Below, in pieces: positions 1 through 8,717 of a stretch of DNA of 36,159 nucleotides; the stretch's first letter is position 1, and every line of letters starts with the position of its first letter. The position numbers and the translations under genes are program-made. The stretch spans positions 168,502 through 204,660 of the forward strand of contig DKKL01000035.1 in the NCBI GenBank assembly GCA_002455255.1, read 5' to 3'. Under the pieces are notes generated by a model. It ran no database searches, was not told the origin of the DNA, and was given only the letters and a program-made list of their open reading frames with translations. Source of the stretch: Candidatus Tepidiaquacellales bacterium UBA6667 (GTDB taxonomy: Bacteria > Bacteroidota > Ignavibacteria > Tepidaquicellales > Tepidaquicellaceae).

Positions 1-5
1 AAATA

Positions 6-710
6 ATGGATCCAGATAATCCAAAAATAGTATCCACTTTAATAATTTCTGATATTCACCTTGGTTCTCCTGTATCCCGACCAAAAAAAGTAAAAGAAAC
101 TCTTGAAAAATATAATTTTAACAAGTTAATTTTATTAGGTGATATCTTTGATGATTTAAATTTTAAAAGACTTAAAAAAGATCACTGGAATTTACTTTCA
201 TTTATAAGAAAACTTTCAAATCCTGAAAAGGAAATTGATGTAATCTGGGTAAATGGAAATCATGATGAAGATTTGTCTGAAATTATGTCTCATCTGATTG
301 GGATAGATGTTTATGAGGAATATATTTGGAGTGAAAATGAAAAAATTTATCTTGCCATTCACGGACATCAGTTCGATAGATTCTTAAATGAAAATGTTGT
401 AGTTTCTAATGTCGCATCTTTTGTGTATGATAAAATGCAAAGATTAAGTCCTCAAAAGCAGATAATTCCTCGCTTTGTTAAACGGGCTTCGAAAAGTTGG
501 TTAAGATTAGCTAATAAAGTTGCAGATGGAGCTATTGAATATGCGAGATCAAAACATGCTGATTTTGTTTTTTGTGGTCACACTCATCAGACATTATCTA
601 AAGAGTCAAATGGTATTCAATATTTTAATTCCGGTTGTTGGACGGATATACCAAGTTCTTTAATAACAATCGATTTTAAGGGAAAAATAGAAATAATTAT
701 TGTCGATTAA
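6..710 (+). CDS. LpxH-like calcineurin-family metallophosphoesterase
   Basis: A 234-residue binuclear-metal phosphoesterase. The family motifs appear in order: D16-x-H18 (SDIHLG), G45-D46 (GDIFDD), G84-N-H-D-E88, H119-G-H121, and G191-H-T-H194. LpxH in lipid A synthesis hydrolyses UDP-2,3-diacylglucosamine at the inner membrane, and the size and motif spacing fit that branch. Related YbbF-like phosphoesterases cannot be excluded from motifs alone. There is no signal peptide, so it should act in the cytoplasm or on the inner face of the membrane. The ATG at 6 lies only 10 codons before the first motif, which is normal. The reading frame is open to the window edge, so a slightly longer protein is possible. 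It is monocistronic within the window, with a hairpin terminator at 824-859. Confidence 0.85.
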   Translation: MDPDNPKIVSTLIISDIHLGSPVSRPKKVKETLEKYNFNKLILLGDIFDDLNFKRLKKDHWNLLSFIRKLSNPEKEIDVIWVNGNHDEDLSEIMSHLIGIDVYEEYIWSENEKIYLAIHGHQFDRFLNENVVVSNVASFVYDKMQRLSPQKQIIPRFVKRASKSWLRLANKVADGAIEYARSKHADFVFCGHTHQTLSKESNGIQYFNSGCWTDIPSSLITIDFKGKIEIIIVD

Positions 711-823
711 TTTTATTCAATATTTTACATTCAAATATTGTAACAATCTATTAACTTAATCGTAAATAAAAATAATTAATAAATCGTTCTTTCTAAATTT
801 ATTTCCCTTTGTTTTTAATTAGG

Positions 824-859
824 AATCCGCATTGATAATTTTCAATTCGGATTTTTTTT
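824..859 (+). terminator. Intrinsic terminator after the LpxH-like gene
   Basis: Inverted repeat with arms AATCCG (824-829) plus ATTGA (831-835) pairing with TCAAT (842-846) plus CGGATT (848-853), interrupted by one C/T mismatch. An unbroken run of eight T (852-859) follows on the + strand. It overlaps the stop codon of the convergent ppa gene, so it may also block read-through from that side, although the minus-strand T tract is poor. Confidence 0.75.
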
Positions 860-1553
860 ATTCAAATTTATTTTTCAGCAGGTTATCCATATCACCATAT
901 TTCTTTAGATAATCCTGATGACTTCTCTCAATAATTTCATATGCCTCATCTCTTCCGTAAACATCTGTTATCTCAACGTGTCTTGTGCCTTCACGTCCTG
1001 GTTCTTCTTTATATGTTAAAAAATAATGTTTAAGTCTGTTTATTAGTGATTTAGGACAGTGATCAATCTCATCCCAATATCCAAATATATCATCCTGATG
1101 CATCACTGCTATTATTTTATCATCCGCTTCTCCTCCATCTATCATTCTCAATCCACCAATCGGGCAAGCAACTAAAAATATATCAGAATGTGATATTTCT
1201 TTTTCTGTTAATACGCAAATATCCAAAGGATCACCATCTCCTACGATTCCTTCTTTGCCGGATTTTTCCATACAAAATTCTGCAACACTTTCACCACAAT
1301 ATGTTTGAGGAATAAAACCATATGGTGTCGGACATATGTTGGAATATTTTTGAGGTCTGTCCACTTTCAGATATCCGCTTGCTTTATCAATTTCATATTT
1401 AACAGTATCAGTTGGTACTATTTCAATATATGAATTTACAATTGCCGGAGATCTTTTGCCGATTTCAATCCCGTGCCAAGGATGTGATTTTAAAATTAAC
1501 CTGATTGACTTCCAGATTTGTTCAAGTGTTTTAAATTCTTCTTTTTCTTTCAT
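858..1553 (-). CDS. ppa: Inorganic pyrophosphatase, family I
   Basis: A soluble cytoplasmic Mg-dependent enzyme that hydrolyses pyrophosphate to phosphate and so drives biosynthetic reactions forward. The family I signature D-G-D-P-L-D-I is at residues 106-112, giving the metal-binding aspartates D106, D108 and D111. The downstream region with DDKIIAV and the YKEEPG segment is also typical. At 231 residues it is longer than the roughly 175-residue E. coli enzyme, with an N-terminal extension containing HPWHGIEIG, as in the larger bacterial and organellar forms. It is the last gene of the recJ-yebC-ruvC-ruvA-ppa run and starts 1 nt after the ruvA stop, so it is probably co-transcribed and translationally coupled. 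Confidence 0.93.
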   Translation of the reverse strand: MKEKEEFKTLEQIWKSIRLILKSHPWHGIEIGKRSPAIVNSYIEIVPTDTVKYEIDKASGYLKVDRPQKYSNICPTPYGFIPQTYCGESVAEFCMEKSGKEGIVGDGDPLDICVLTEKEISHSDIFLVACPIGGLRMIDGGEADDKIIAVMHQDDIFGYWDEIDHCPKSLINRLKHYFLTYKEEPGREGTRHVEITDVYGRDEAYEIIERSHQDYLKKYGDMDNLLKNKFE

Positions 1554-1554
1554 A

Positions 1555-2151
1555 TTATAAGCTTAATGCCTTTTTGATTAATTCTTCTGTATTTAGGTTT
1601 GTACCTTCTTTTAATTTCAAAACTTCTCTTATGGATTTTTCTGCTTCACTTCTTTGGTATCCAAGATTTAATAATGCTGTTAATGCCTCATTTCTAATCT
1701 GCTCGCTACCACTCAGCTTATTCTCACTTGATAAAGTTCCTTCTGAAATATTTAATTTGAAAACTTTATCTTTTAAACTCATCGAAATTAATTCTAATTT
1801 TTTTGTTCCAATGCCGGGAATTTTAAAATTGAAGTTTGCCCCGGTTATTAACCCAATTAATTCTTCAAAAAAAACATTTGATAAAATATTGTGAGCCATT
1901 TTTGTTCCTATCCCATTTACACTAATTAAAAGTTTAAACATTTCTCTTTCTTTTTCATCATCAAATCCGTATAAATTTAAAGCATTCTCTTTTACATCAA
2001 GGTATGTGATAACTGCAATTTCATCTCCAATATTGATTTCACGTTGTGAAATTTTTTTGGTAACAAAAATTTGATAACCTACACCATTAACATCTAACAC
2101 AAGTTCGCCAAATTTTTTTACTAAAATTTTTCCTTTCAGATATGCTATCAT
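1555..2151 (-). CDS. ruvA: Holliday junction DNA helicase subunit RuvA
   Basis: RuvA binds the four-way Holliday junction as a tetramer and loads the RuvB branch-migration motor. The 198-residue protein shows the N-terminal OB-fold start MIAYLKGKI and the segment LDVNGVGYQIFV. Two helix-hairpin-helix motifs follow (NGIGTKMAHNIL and IPGIGTKKLELI, in the middle third). The C-terminal RuvB-contacting domain has ALTALLNLGYQRSEAEKSI. Length is normal for the family (about 200). The start overlaps the ruvC stop by 4 nt in an ATGA arrangement, which signals translational coupling. ruvB is not in the window. Confidence 0.95.
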   Translation of the reverse strand: MIAYLKGKILVKKFGELVLDVNGVGYQIFVTKKISQREINIGDEIAVITYLDVKENALNLYGFDDEKEREMFKLLISVNGIGTKMAHNILSNVFFEELIGLITGANFNFKIPGIGTKKLELISMSLKDKVFKLNISEGTLSSENKLSGSEQIRNEALTALLNLGYQRSEAEKSIREVLKLKEGTNLNTEELIKKALSL

Positions 2152-2705
2152 TTCACAATCCTTTCGGGATTATTTTCAATAAAATCTTTCCAGTTAAAAT
2201 TCTTTGAAGTTTTATATTTACTTAGATAAATATTGTTTGTGAGTGAAAAATAATGGCATAATGCAACAGCAAGTGCATCTGTGGAATCAAAAAACTTTGG
2301 ATCAGTTTTTATATTCAAAATTTTTTTTACAAAGTTTCTCACTATTTCTTTATTCGATGCTCCAGACCCTGAAACTGATTGTTTTATTTCTCTCGGTGAA
2401 TATTCTGAAATATTTAATCTTGCGTTTGCTGCTGAAATTATTGCAACACCTCTTGCCTGTCCTATTTTCAAAGTTGATTGTATGTTCTTCCCATAAAATG
2501 CAGTTTCAATCGCAAATTCTTGCGGTGAATATTTATTTATTTTTAAAGTACAAATATCATAAATTTTTTTAAGTCTGTCTGATAAGGGAATTTTCGAATT
2601 ATTTAAAATTACATCACAATCTATCATTTTCAATTTTCCCTCAAAACATTCAATAATTCCAATACCCGTTACAATTGTTCCGGGATCTATCCCGATAATT
2701 CTCAT
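2148..2705 (-). CDS. ruvC: Crossover junction endodeoxyribonuclease RuvC
   Basis: RuvC is the Holliday junction resolvase that nicks symmetric strands of the junction held by RuvAB. The RNase H-fold acidic residues are visible: D7 in IGIDPGT, E67 in FAIETAFYGKN, and D140/D143 in DSTDALAVALCHY. At 185 residues it is slightly longer than the usual 160-175. The extra length is a Lys/Asn-rich C-terminal tail. Its ATG shares one base with the yebC stop codon, and its own stop overlaps ruvA, so yebC-ruvC-ruvA is a strictly packed operon like the yebC-ruvCAB arrangement of many bacteria. Confidence 0.95.
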   Translation of the reverse strand: MRIIGIDPGTIVTGIGIIECFEGKLKMIDCDVILNNSKIPLSDRLKKIYDICTLKINKYSPQEFAIETAFYGKNIQSTLKIGQARGVAIISAANARLNISEYSPREIKQSVSGSGASNKEIVRNFVKKILNIKTDPKFFDSTDALAVALCHYFSLTNNIYLSKYKTSKNFNWKDFIENNPERIVK

Positions 2706-3433
2706 TAATCCTCCAATACAATATCTGCATTCATATATACATTTTGAACATCGTCATTGTCTTCTACTGCTTCAATACACTTTATAACTGCCTTTGAATT
2801 TTCGCCTTCTATTGTTATTAAATCTTTTGCAACATATTGTAATGATGCCTGAGTTATATTCACACCTTTGCTTTCTAATTTGTTTTTTACATTATATAAA
2901 TTTTCCAATGCACATGAAACCTCAAATCCATCTTCTTCTTCCTTCAGGTCATCAGCTCCGGAATCTAAAACTATCTCCATCAGTTCATCTTCAGTTTTTG
3001 ATTTATCCGTAATCAATATTCCTTTTCGCTCAAACATCCAGGAAACTGAACCTGTTTCTCCAAGATTCCCGCCATTTTTAGAAATTATGTGTCTTAAATC
3101 TGCAACTGTTCTGTTTCTGTTATCTGTTACACATTCTATTATCATTGCTATACCGTGTGGTGCATAAGCTTCATATGTGATTTCTTCATATGTTACTCCT
3201 TCGAGCTCACCTGTTCCTTTTTTTATCGCACGCGTAATATTTTCAGCCGGCATGTTCACTGATTTAGCATTTGCTACCGCTAATCTTAATCTCGCATTAC
3301 CTTCTATATCTCCACCACCTTGTTTTGCGGCTAAAGTTATTTCCTTTGAAACTTTTGTAAAAACTTTGCCACGTGCATTATCTATTGCAGCTTTTTTTCT
3401 CTTAATGGTTGCCCATTTACTGTGTCCGCTCAT
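2705..3433 (-). CDS. yebC: YebC/PmpR family protein (TACO1-type)
   Basis: A 242-residue member of the YebC/PmpR/TACO1 family, with the hallmark N-terminus MSGHSKWATIKRKKAAID and ARGKVFTKVSKEI. The middle region SVNMPAENITRAIKKGTGE and the segment YEAYAPHGIAMIIE are family-typical, as is the full length (about 240). Members were described as transcriptional regulators and, more recently, as translation factors that relieve ribosome stalling, so a precise role here is not assigned. The start lies inside the end of recJ (17-nt overlap) and the stop abuts ruvC. The location beside ruvC is conserved in many phyla. Confidence 0.94.
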   Translation of the reverse strand: MSGHSKWATIKRKKAAIDNARGKVFTKVSKEITLAAKQGGGDIEGNARLRLAVANAKSVNMPAENITRAIKKGTGELEGVTYEEITYEAYAPHGIAMIIECVTDNRNRTVADLRHIISKNGGNLGETGSVSWMFERKGILITDKSKTEDELMEIVLDSGADDLKEEEDGFEVSCALENLYNVKNKLESKGVNITQASLQYVAKDLITIEGENSKAVIKCIEAVEDNDDVQNVYMNADIVLED

Positions 3434-5156
3434 ATCTGATATCTTTGATTTTTAATTGTAAATATTTTGTATTTCTCCATTCATTGAATGTTATTTCGTA
3501 ACATATATCGCACGAAATTCCTTTTTTAATTTTATCAAAATGATTACTGCTATTGAAAAATATTGCTTCTTGTTTTACATCTGAGTCTTCTTCGCTTAAC
3601 GTGAATTTTAGTGTATCCTGTTTCAACTTAACCGGTTCAGAATCTATGATTACGTTCTTAGTCATAAAAACCGGAATAGGGTTTCCGGGTCCAAATGGTT
3701 CGAAGTATTTTAGCATACTCGCAAAATAGGAATTGATATCTGAAAGTTTAATTTCACAATCTATATCAATTTCATGTAACTTATTCTCCTCACTTATCTG
3801 GTTTGATGTAATTTCATTAAATGCATCTCTGAATTTTTCAATATTACTGATTTCGATTTCTAATCCGGCAGCATAGTAATGACCACCATACTTTACAAGT
3901 AAACTTTCACAACTCTTTAATGCTTCATATACATTAAATCCGTTTATACTTCTGGCACTCCCTTTTGCCACACCGTTCACCGTTGTTAATACTATAGATG
4001 GTAAATGATATCTCTCAACTAATCTTGCGGCTACTATTCCTACAACTCCCGGATGCCAGTCATCATTATGAAGTATAATGGAATTATATTTCTTTGATAA
4101 ATTATTTTCTTCACAATATTTGTAAACATATTCTGTTACTTTCTTATCTTCTTCTTTTCTCTCTTCATTCACATTATTAAGAGAATTTACTAAATCTTTT
4201 AACTCCGTAATATCTTCAGAAATTAATAACTCTACAACTCTTTTCGCATCTCCAAGTCTGCCGGCGGCATTTATACGTGGTGCAATTGAAAATATTATAT
4301 TAGGAACAGTTAACGTGTCAGGTTTGATTCTGCTTGATTCCATTAAAACTCTGAATGAGGGACGCGGTTTGGATTTTAAAAAATCTAAACCTTTCTTAAT
4401 GAGGATTCTGTTTTCATCTACAATGGGTACGATATCTGAAGCGGAAGCAATCGCTACAAAATCTAATAAATTTTCAGGTATATCATTTTTCCCAAGTTTT
4501 GTGCAAATACACTGAATTAATTTAAATGCAACACCTGTCCCGCAAAGAAATTTAAATTCATAATTATCACCTTTTTGTAATGGGTTTAAAATTGCAAACG
4601 CATCAGGTATTATATCAGGTGTTTGATGATGATCACAAATAATAAAGTCTATGCCTAATTCTTTAGCATATTTAATTTGTTCTACAGCAGTTATTCCACA
4701 ATCAATTGATACAATAAGTTTTATACCGGCTTCATGTGCTTCATTTATTGCTTTAACCGAAACCCCATATCCCTCGTTAATTCTGTCAGGAATATATATT
4801 TTTGCATCTAAGCCGAATTTTTTTAGAAATAAATAAAACATAGAAACCCCACAGGTACCATCTACATCATAATCCCCTAAAATCATAATTCGTTCTTTGG
4901 AGTTTATAACTTCAATAATTCTATTTGCTGCTTTTTCTGAATCTTTTAAGTCAAATGGATTGTGCAATTGTTTTAAATCAGGTTTAAAAAAATCTAACAG
5001 CTGTGCATAGTTTTTTATACCTCGATTTATTAATAGTTTAATGGCTGCATCCGGAAGTTTGGTATTGAGTTTTACATTATTTAATTCATGATTTAATTCT
5101 TCCCGGTTGCTTTCTTCCTTCGGATTGATTTCCTTTAATTTCCAATTTTTGTTCAA
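3417..5156 (-). CDS. recJ: Single-stranded-DNA-specific exonuclease RecJ
   Basis: RecJ is a 5'-3' exonuclease on single-stranded DNA used in recombination, mismatch and base-excision repair. The 579-residue protein carries the DHH domain motifs D95-Y-D-V-D-G100, S149-I-D151-C-G and D174-H-H176. A DHHA1-type region follows (HPGVVGIVAARL, KGSARSINGFNVYEAL, YGGHYYAAGLEI), then a C-terminal OB-like part. Length is typical. The chosen ATG is 18 nt downstream of the 3' end of tRNA-Leu, so the recJ message may be released from a tRNA-mRNA precursor. It leads an operon of recombination genes (yebC, ruvC, ruvA), which fits a DNA repair function. Confidence 0.95.
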   Translation of the reverse strand: MNKNWKLKEINPKEESNREELNHELNNVKLNTKLPDAAIKLLINRGIKNYAQLLDFFKPDLKQLHNPFDLKDSEKAANRIIEVINSKERIMILGDYDVDGTCGVSMFYLFLKKFGLDAKIYIPDRINEGYGVSVKAINEAHEAGIKLIVSIDCGITAVEQIKYAKELGIDFIICDHHQTPDIIPDAFAILNPLQKGDNYEFKFLCGTGVAFKLIQCICTKLGKNDIPENLLDFVAIASASDIVPIVDENRILIKKGLDFLKSKPRPSFRVLMESSRIKPDTLTVPNIIFSIAPRINAAGRLGDAKRVVELLISEDITELKDLVNSLNNVNEERKEEDKKVTEYVYKYCEENNLSKKYNSIILHNDDWHPGVVGIVAARLVERYHLPSIVLTTVNGVAKGSARSINGFNVYEALKSCESLLVKYGGHYYAAGLEIEISNIEKFRDAFNEITSNQISEENKLHEIDIDCEIKLSDINSYFASMLKYFEPFGPGNPIPVFMTKNVIIDSEPVKLKQDTLKFTLSEEDSDVKQEAIFFNSSNHFDKIKKGISCDICYEITFNEWRNTKYLQLKIKDIRYERTQ

Positions 5157-5174
5157 TGATTGTTTGTTTTATTG

Positions 5175-5258
5175 TGCTCAAAGAGGGACTCGAACCCACA
5201 CCCGGAATTCCGGACTGCACTCTGAATGCAGCGCGTCTACCAATTTCGCCATTTAAGC
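5175..5258 (-). tRNA. tRNA-Leu (anticodon CAG)
   Basis: Read on the minus strand, the 84-nt sequence starts GCTTAAATGGCGAAATTGG and ends in TTCGAGTCCC plus the acceptor strand TTTGAGC and discriminator A. The acceptor stem GCTTAAA/TTTGAGC pairs with one G-T. The anticodon stem CTGCA/TGCAG holds the loop TTCAGAG, so the anticodon is CAG (Leu). The long variable arm (CCGGAATTCCGG region) is the class II feature expected of tRNA-Leu. CCA is not encoded (the discriminator is followed by CAA). It lies directly upstream of recJ in the same direction. Confidence 0.96.
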
Positions 5259-5569
5259 TGAGTTTTGATTTAAACATTTTCAGTTTTTTTATAAATTAAC
5301 GTATTAATTAAGAATTTTCAATTTACATTTTTAATTTCGTATTACTATAGAAAACCATACCTTTTTTAACTTGATAGTTTTTTTCTTAATATCCAATTTG
5401 TTATAAAATTATTCCTTTTTAAATAAAATAACTCAATATTAATAAACTAAGTTGAAACTATACTAATAAGATAAGTTATTTCAATAGTATCATATTCAAA
5501 ACTTTTTTGATATTGTAATCGTAAATTTCTTAAATTTATTTTTAATGTTAAAAACTGATATAAAATTAT
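5259..5569. other. Intergenic region between tRNA-Leu and the ABC ATPase gene
   Basis: This 311-nt, very AT-rich divergent spacer must hold the promoters of tRNA-Leu (leftward) and of the ABC-ATPase operon (rightward). I see no credible protein gene, RNA or strong hairpin. A TTGATA-like box about 50 nt upstream of the ABC start, followed 17 nt later by an A/T-rich box, is compatible with a promoter but too weak to call. Confidence 0.5.
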
Positions 5570-6322
5570 ATGATTAAAGTTAATAACCTTGTAAAATCAT
5601 TCAATGGAGTAAATGCAATCAGTGATATCTCATTTGAAATAAGTGCAGGTGAAATTTGCGGATACATAGGGACTAATGGTGCGGGAAAGAGCACCACTGT
5701 CAAAATTTTGACAGGGGCGATGGATTTTGATTCCGGAACTGTATTTGTAAACAATTTAAATGTAAAAGAAAATCCAATCGAAGTAAAAAAAATAATAGGG
5801 TATGTTCCGGAAAATGCTAACTTATTTAATTCTCTAACACCTTTTGAATATTTGGAATTTATTGGAAAAATATTTGAAATCCCTGAAAATATATTAAAAA
5901 AAAGAATTGATGTATTCTCTCAATTTTTTAAATTTCAGGAATTTTTAAAACAATCATTAGGTGTTCTGTCTAAAGGTAACCGACAAAAAATACTTATTAC
6001 TTCCGCACTTTTACACAACCCTGAAGTTATATTTTTTGATGAACCATTGAATGGTCTTGATGCTAATGCCATTTTCTCATTTCAAGACTTAACTTCTGAG
6101 TTATCCAAAAACGGAAAAACTATTTTTTATTGTTCACATCTTCTGGATATGATTGAAAAAATTTCCGATAAAATAATTCTTCTCGACAAAGGAAAAATTG
6201 TCGTAGATTCTCCAACGCTTGAATTAAAGAAATCTGATGGTTATAGCAATCTTGAAAATTTATTCAAAAGTTTAGATAAAGCAGAAACTGAAAAAATCAC
6301 TTTTTCAGATATCTATAATTAA
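5570..6322 (+). CDS. ABC transporter ATP-binding protein (ABC-2/CcmA type), orphan
   Basis: A 250-residue nucleotide-binding subunit that would power an ABC-2-type exporter at the inner membrane. Seen in order: Walker A GTNGAGKST (34-42), a Q-loop region VPENANL where Glu replaces Gln as in many ABC-2 ATPases, signature LSKGN (133-137), Walker B VIFFDE (153-158) with D-loop NGLD, and switch His190. The LSKG form of the signature is typical of ABC-2 exporters, not importers. No permease gene lies in the window, so the partner is elsewhere or the protein serves a scattered complex. The outer-membrane-type gene follows 14 nt after the stop, so the two are probably co-transcribed. Substrate unknown. 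Confidence 0.9.
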   Translation: MIKVNNLVKSFNGVNAISDISFEISAGEICGYIGTNGAGKSTTVKILTGAMDFDSGTVFVNNLNVKENPIEVKKIIGYVPENANLFNSLTPFEYLEFIGKIFEIPENILKKRIDVFSQFFKFQEFLKQSLGVLSKGNRQKILITSALLHNPEVIFFDEPLNGLDANAIFSFQDLTSELSKNGKTIFYCSHLLDMIEKISDKIILLDKGKIVVDSPTLELKKSDGYSNLENLFKSLDKAETEKITFSDIYN

Positions 6323-6336
6323 GTTATCAATTCATA

Positions 6337-8244
6337 TTGAAACTTCGTCTCTTTATATTTTCCTTGTCTTTATTCTTATCTAAATCTGTATTAAGTCAGG
6401 TCTATTCACCGGTAATAGATACTCTCGAAACTAATAATAATATAAAGACGGATTTTAATAATGATATAAATTCTTCAAATCTGTTTAATTATATAAATTA
6501 TAATAAATACTTCTCAAATATTAAAGTAGAGTTCAATAACCGTTTTAATTCAAATGTATCCAAACTAAACCAGAATTTTTTCAGGGATTACAATGAATCA
6601 AAGTTTAATATTAATTATAAATTAAGTGATAATTTTGAAACAGGGGCAGGATTAATATATAATTTATTCTCAGACGACAGGAACATAGGAATAAACAAAA
6701 ATACTAATATCTTTATTTTCTCCAACTCCGTATATAATCCATTATCAGAAATAGATTTAAATTTAAAAACAGGTTATATCATAGATGACCAAATCGGTGA
6801 AGTAAATTCCGGATTTAAAAGTATTTTAAACGCAAATCTTAAAAATTTTGTTTTTGATGATTATTTTTCAAATGGTAAGATGAATATTATGTATGAAAAT
6901 TTATCTGAAAAATTAAACTATAATGCTGAAATATCCGGAGAAATTTTCAAACAATTTGAAGGGTTTGCGGAAAATACAGGATATATAAAAATTTATAACA
7001 GGAGAAGTGATTTGTATTTTCCTGCTACAACTGATGTAAAAAAAACCTATGGAATTAACAATAATACTGAATCAAGAATTGAATCGTTTATCGGAATTGA
7101 AGATAAATTAAATTATTTAGTGTCAAAAAATTTTCTGTTTTCCGTATCAGGGTTTTTAGTGAATAAACTTATCAACCGTGATATAAAATACCGTGCATTT
7201 TCAAATACAGTAATTTTTGATAATAGTTATAATTCAAAAATAACTGAGAATAATTTAGGTTTAAATTCTTCAATTGATTATTACACAGAAAAATTTCAAT
7301 CAAGAGTTAAATTGCAATATTCAGAAAGATCTGAAAATCACGAACCGGTGGATTTATCATTTTATTCTCCAACGCAAGCTCGTGATCTTGAACGAATTGA
7401 GAAAAATAAAAATAATTCCGGAAAAAGAACCACAATGTATTTTGATGCAAATTATTTACTAACAAATACACATTCATTCAAATTATCAGGATCATCTTCT
7501 TTGCTAAAATATGATACTGATAGCGATGAAAACAATGATGACAGGGATGAACTCTATCTTGTTACAAGTTTATCACACAAATTTACTAATTATGAAAATT
7601 TTGAATTAGAAACGACTTTTGATTTTAGTAGATCTCATCTGAAATATATTTTCGCTGAACGAAGTTCTAATAATAATGTTAATAATATTTATAAATTAAC
7701 TTCTTCCAGTATTTTTCTTCCATTCGATAATTTTTTAACTAAAAACTCAGTTTCTGTTTTGGCAAACTATACTGTTTATGATTTTGAAGATTTATTGTCG
7801 CAAGTTCAAAGCTTTTCATTCAGGCAATTTTATGTAAAAGATTCTACTTCATTTAAATTTACAAACTCAATGAATTTAGATTTTATAGGGGAATTAAAAT
7901 TGTCAGAACAAGGTGAGTTCTTTAACGATGAATTTTCGGTTAATCCACTTACATATTTTGAAGATCAAAATTATAATTTATCTTTATGGTATGAAGTAAT
8001 CAAAAATATATATTTTTCCGCCGGTCTTAGATATTTTGAACAGAAAAGATATGACTATGTATCCGGTATTAAAACTCTTAAAAACCGAATAATAAATTCC
8101 GGTCCTGTGGTAAATTTAAGATTGTATTTAAATAATAATTCTTTTGTTAAATTTACATATATATATGATAACCTTAGATATTCAGATACCGGGTTCAATC
8201 AAACATCAAGTTCAGTAAACATAAGTATTCAATGGAATTTATAA
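6337..8244 (+). CDS. Putative outer-membrane beta-barrel protein
   Basis: I do not recognise a named family. The 635-residue protein starts with a TTG codon followed by a signal peptide (MKLRLFIFSLSLFLSKSVLSQ, likely cut before QVYSP). The rest is Asn/Ser/Tyr/Phe-rich, with many alternating polar/aromatic stretches of 8-12 residues and no cytoplasmic-type domain. It ends in a strand-like SSSVNISIQWNL. This is the composition of an outer-membrane barrel of the TonB-receptor or FadL size class, but no plug domain is seen. It sits between an ABC ATPase and an RsbW-like protein in one transcription unit, so a role in export or envelope assembly linked to that ATPase is possible but is inference. 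Confidence 0.7.
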   Translation: MKLRLFIFSLSLFLSKSVLSQVYSPVIDTLETNNNIKTDFNNDINSSNLFNYINYNKYFSNIKVEFNNRFNSNVSKLNQNFFRDYNESKFNINYKLSDNFETGAGLIYNLFSDDRNIGINKNTNIFIFSNSVYNPLSEIDLNLKTGYIIDDQIGEVNSGFKSILNANLKNFVFDDYFSNGKMNIMYENLSEKLNYNAEISGEIFKQFEGFAENTGYIKIYNRRSDLYFPATTDVKKTYGINNNTESRIESFIGIEDKLNYLVSKNFLFSVSGFLVNKLINRDIKYRAFSNTVIFDNSYNSKITENNLGLNSSIDYYTEKFQSRVKLQYSERSENHEPVDLSFYSPTQARDLERIEKNKNNSGKRTTMYFDANYLLTNTHSFKLSGSSSLLKYDTDSDENNDDRDELYLVTSLSHKFTNYENFELETTFDFSRSHLKYIFAERSSNNNVNNIYKLTSSSIFLPFDNFLTKNSVSVLANYTVYDFEDLLSQVQSFSFRQFYVKDSTSFKFTNSMNLDFIGELKLSEQGEFFNDEFSVNPLTYFEDQNYNLSLWYEVIKNIYFSAGLRYFEQKRYDYVSGIKTLKNRIINSGPVVNLRLYLNNNSFVKFTYIYDNLRYSDTGFNQTSSSVNISIQWNL

Positions 8245-8270
8245 ATACATAAATTAGTTAAAATATTATA

Positions 8271-8672
8271 GTGGAATATAATTTAAAGCTGGAAAGCAAA
8301 AGATCTGAAGTATTTAAAGTTGAAAATTTATTAATCGAAATAAATAATACTTTTCAACTTCAAATTGAAAAGTTTATCAATTTTCAAATTGCAGTTTCAG
8401 AAGCAATAGTAAATGCTATTGTACATGGAAACAAAGAAAATCCTGAGAAGTTTGTTTATGTATTAATCGAATGCAGTGATAAATGTTTGAGTATTAAAAT
8501 TCAGGATCAGGGTGAAGGATTTGATATAAAAGAACTTCCTGATCCTACAGATCAGTCTAATATATTAAAAGAACACGGAAGAGGGATTTTTATTATTAAA
8601 ACACTTGTTGATGAATTTAAAATTGATTCTGATGAAAAGGGGACTTGTCTGACGCTGGTGGTTAATAAATAA
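8271..8672 (+). CDS. RsbW/SpoIIAB-like anti-sigma factor, HATPase
   Basis: A 133-residue stand-alone GHKL ATPase domain of the HATPase_c_2 class. The N box is VSEAIVNAIVHGN, the G1 box DQGEGFD, and the G2 region HGRGIFIIKTLVDE, all in the correct order. Such proteins act as serine kinases/anti-sigma factors in partner-switching with STAS-domain antagonists and PP2C phosphatases. None of those partners is in the window. The start is taken as GTG at 8271, which gives the usual length of about 135 residues. The gene follows the barrel gene by 26 nt and ends at a strong hairpin, making it the last gene of the ABC-barrel-RsbW unit. Confidence 0.88.
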   Translation: MEYNLKLESKRSEVFKVENLLIEINNTFQLQIEKFINFQIAVSEAIVNAIVHGNKENPEKFVYVLIECSDKCLSIKIQDQGEGFDIKELPDPTDQSNILKEHGRGIFIIKTLVDEFKIDSDEKGTCLTLVVNK

Positions 8673-8673
8673 G

Positions 8674-8708
8674 TTTAACCCCGTTAAATTTTATTTAACG
8701 AGGTTAAA
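8674..8708. terminator. Bidirectional hairpin between the RsbW-like gene and mdh
   Basis: Near-perfect 16-bp inverted repeat: TTTAACC (8674-8680) and CGTTAAAT (8682-8689) pair with ATTTAACG (8693-8700) and GGTTAAA (8702-8708). There is one C/A mismatch and a TTT loop. It lies between convergent genes that stop at 8672 (+) and 8718 (-). Flanking T tracts are short, so the strength is uncertain. Confidence 0.7.
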
Positions 8709-8717
8709 ATAAAAAAC

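Noticed and set aside
2243..3455. Several + strand frames of 70-110 codons opposite ruvC and yebC
   Set aside because: Antisense shadows of well-recognised genes in AT-rich DNA; no RBS, motif or plausible composition.
5086..5277. Minus-strand frame of 63 codons
   Set aside because: It runs through tRNA-Leu and into the recJ N-terminus in another frame; the tRNA fully explains the conserved sequence.
5544..5576. Ten-codon frame ending at the ABC ATPase start
   Set aside because: Short, no supporting signal, and frames of this size arise often in AT-rich spacers.
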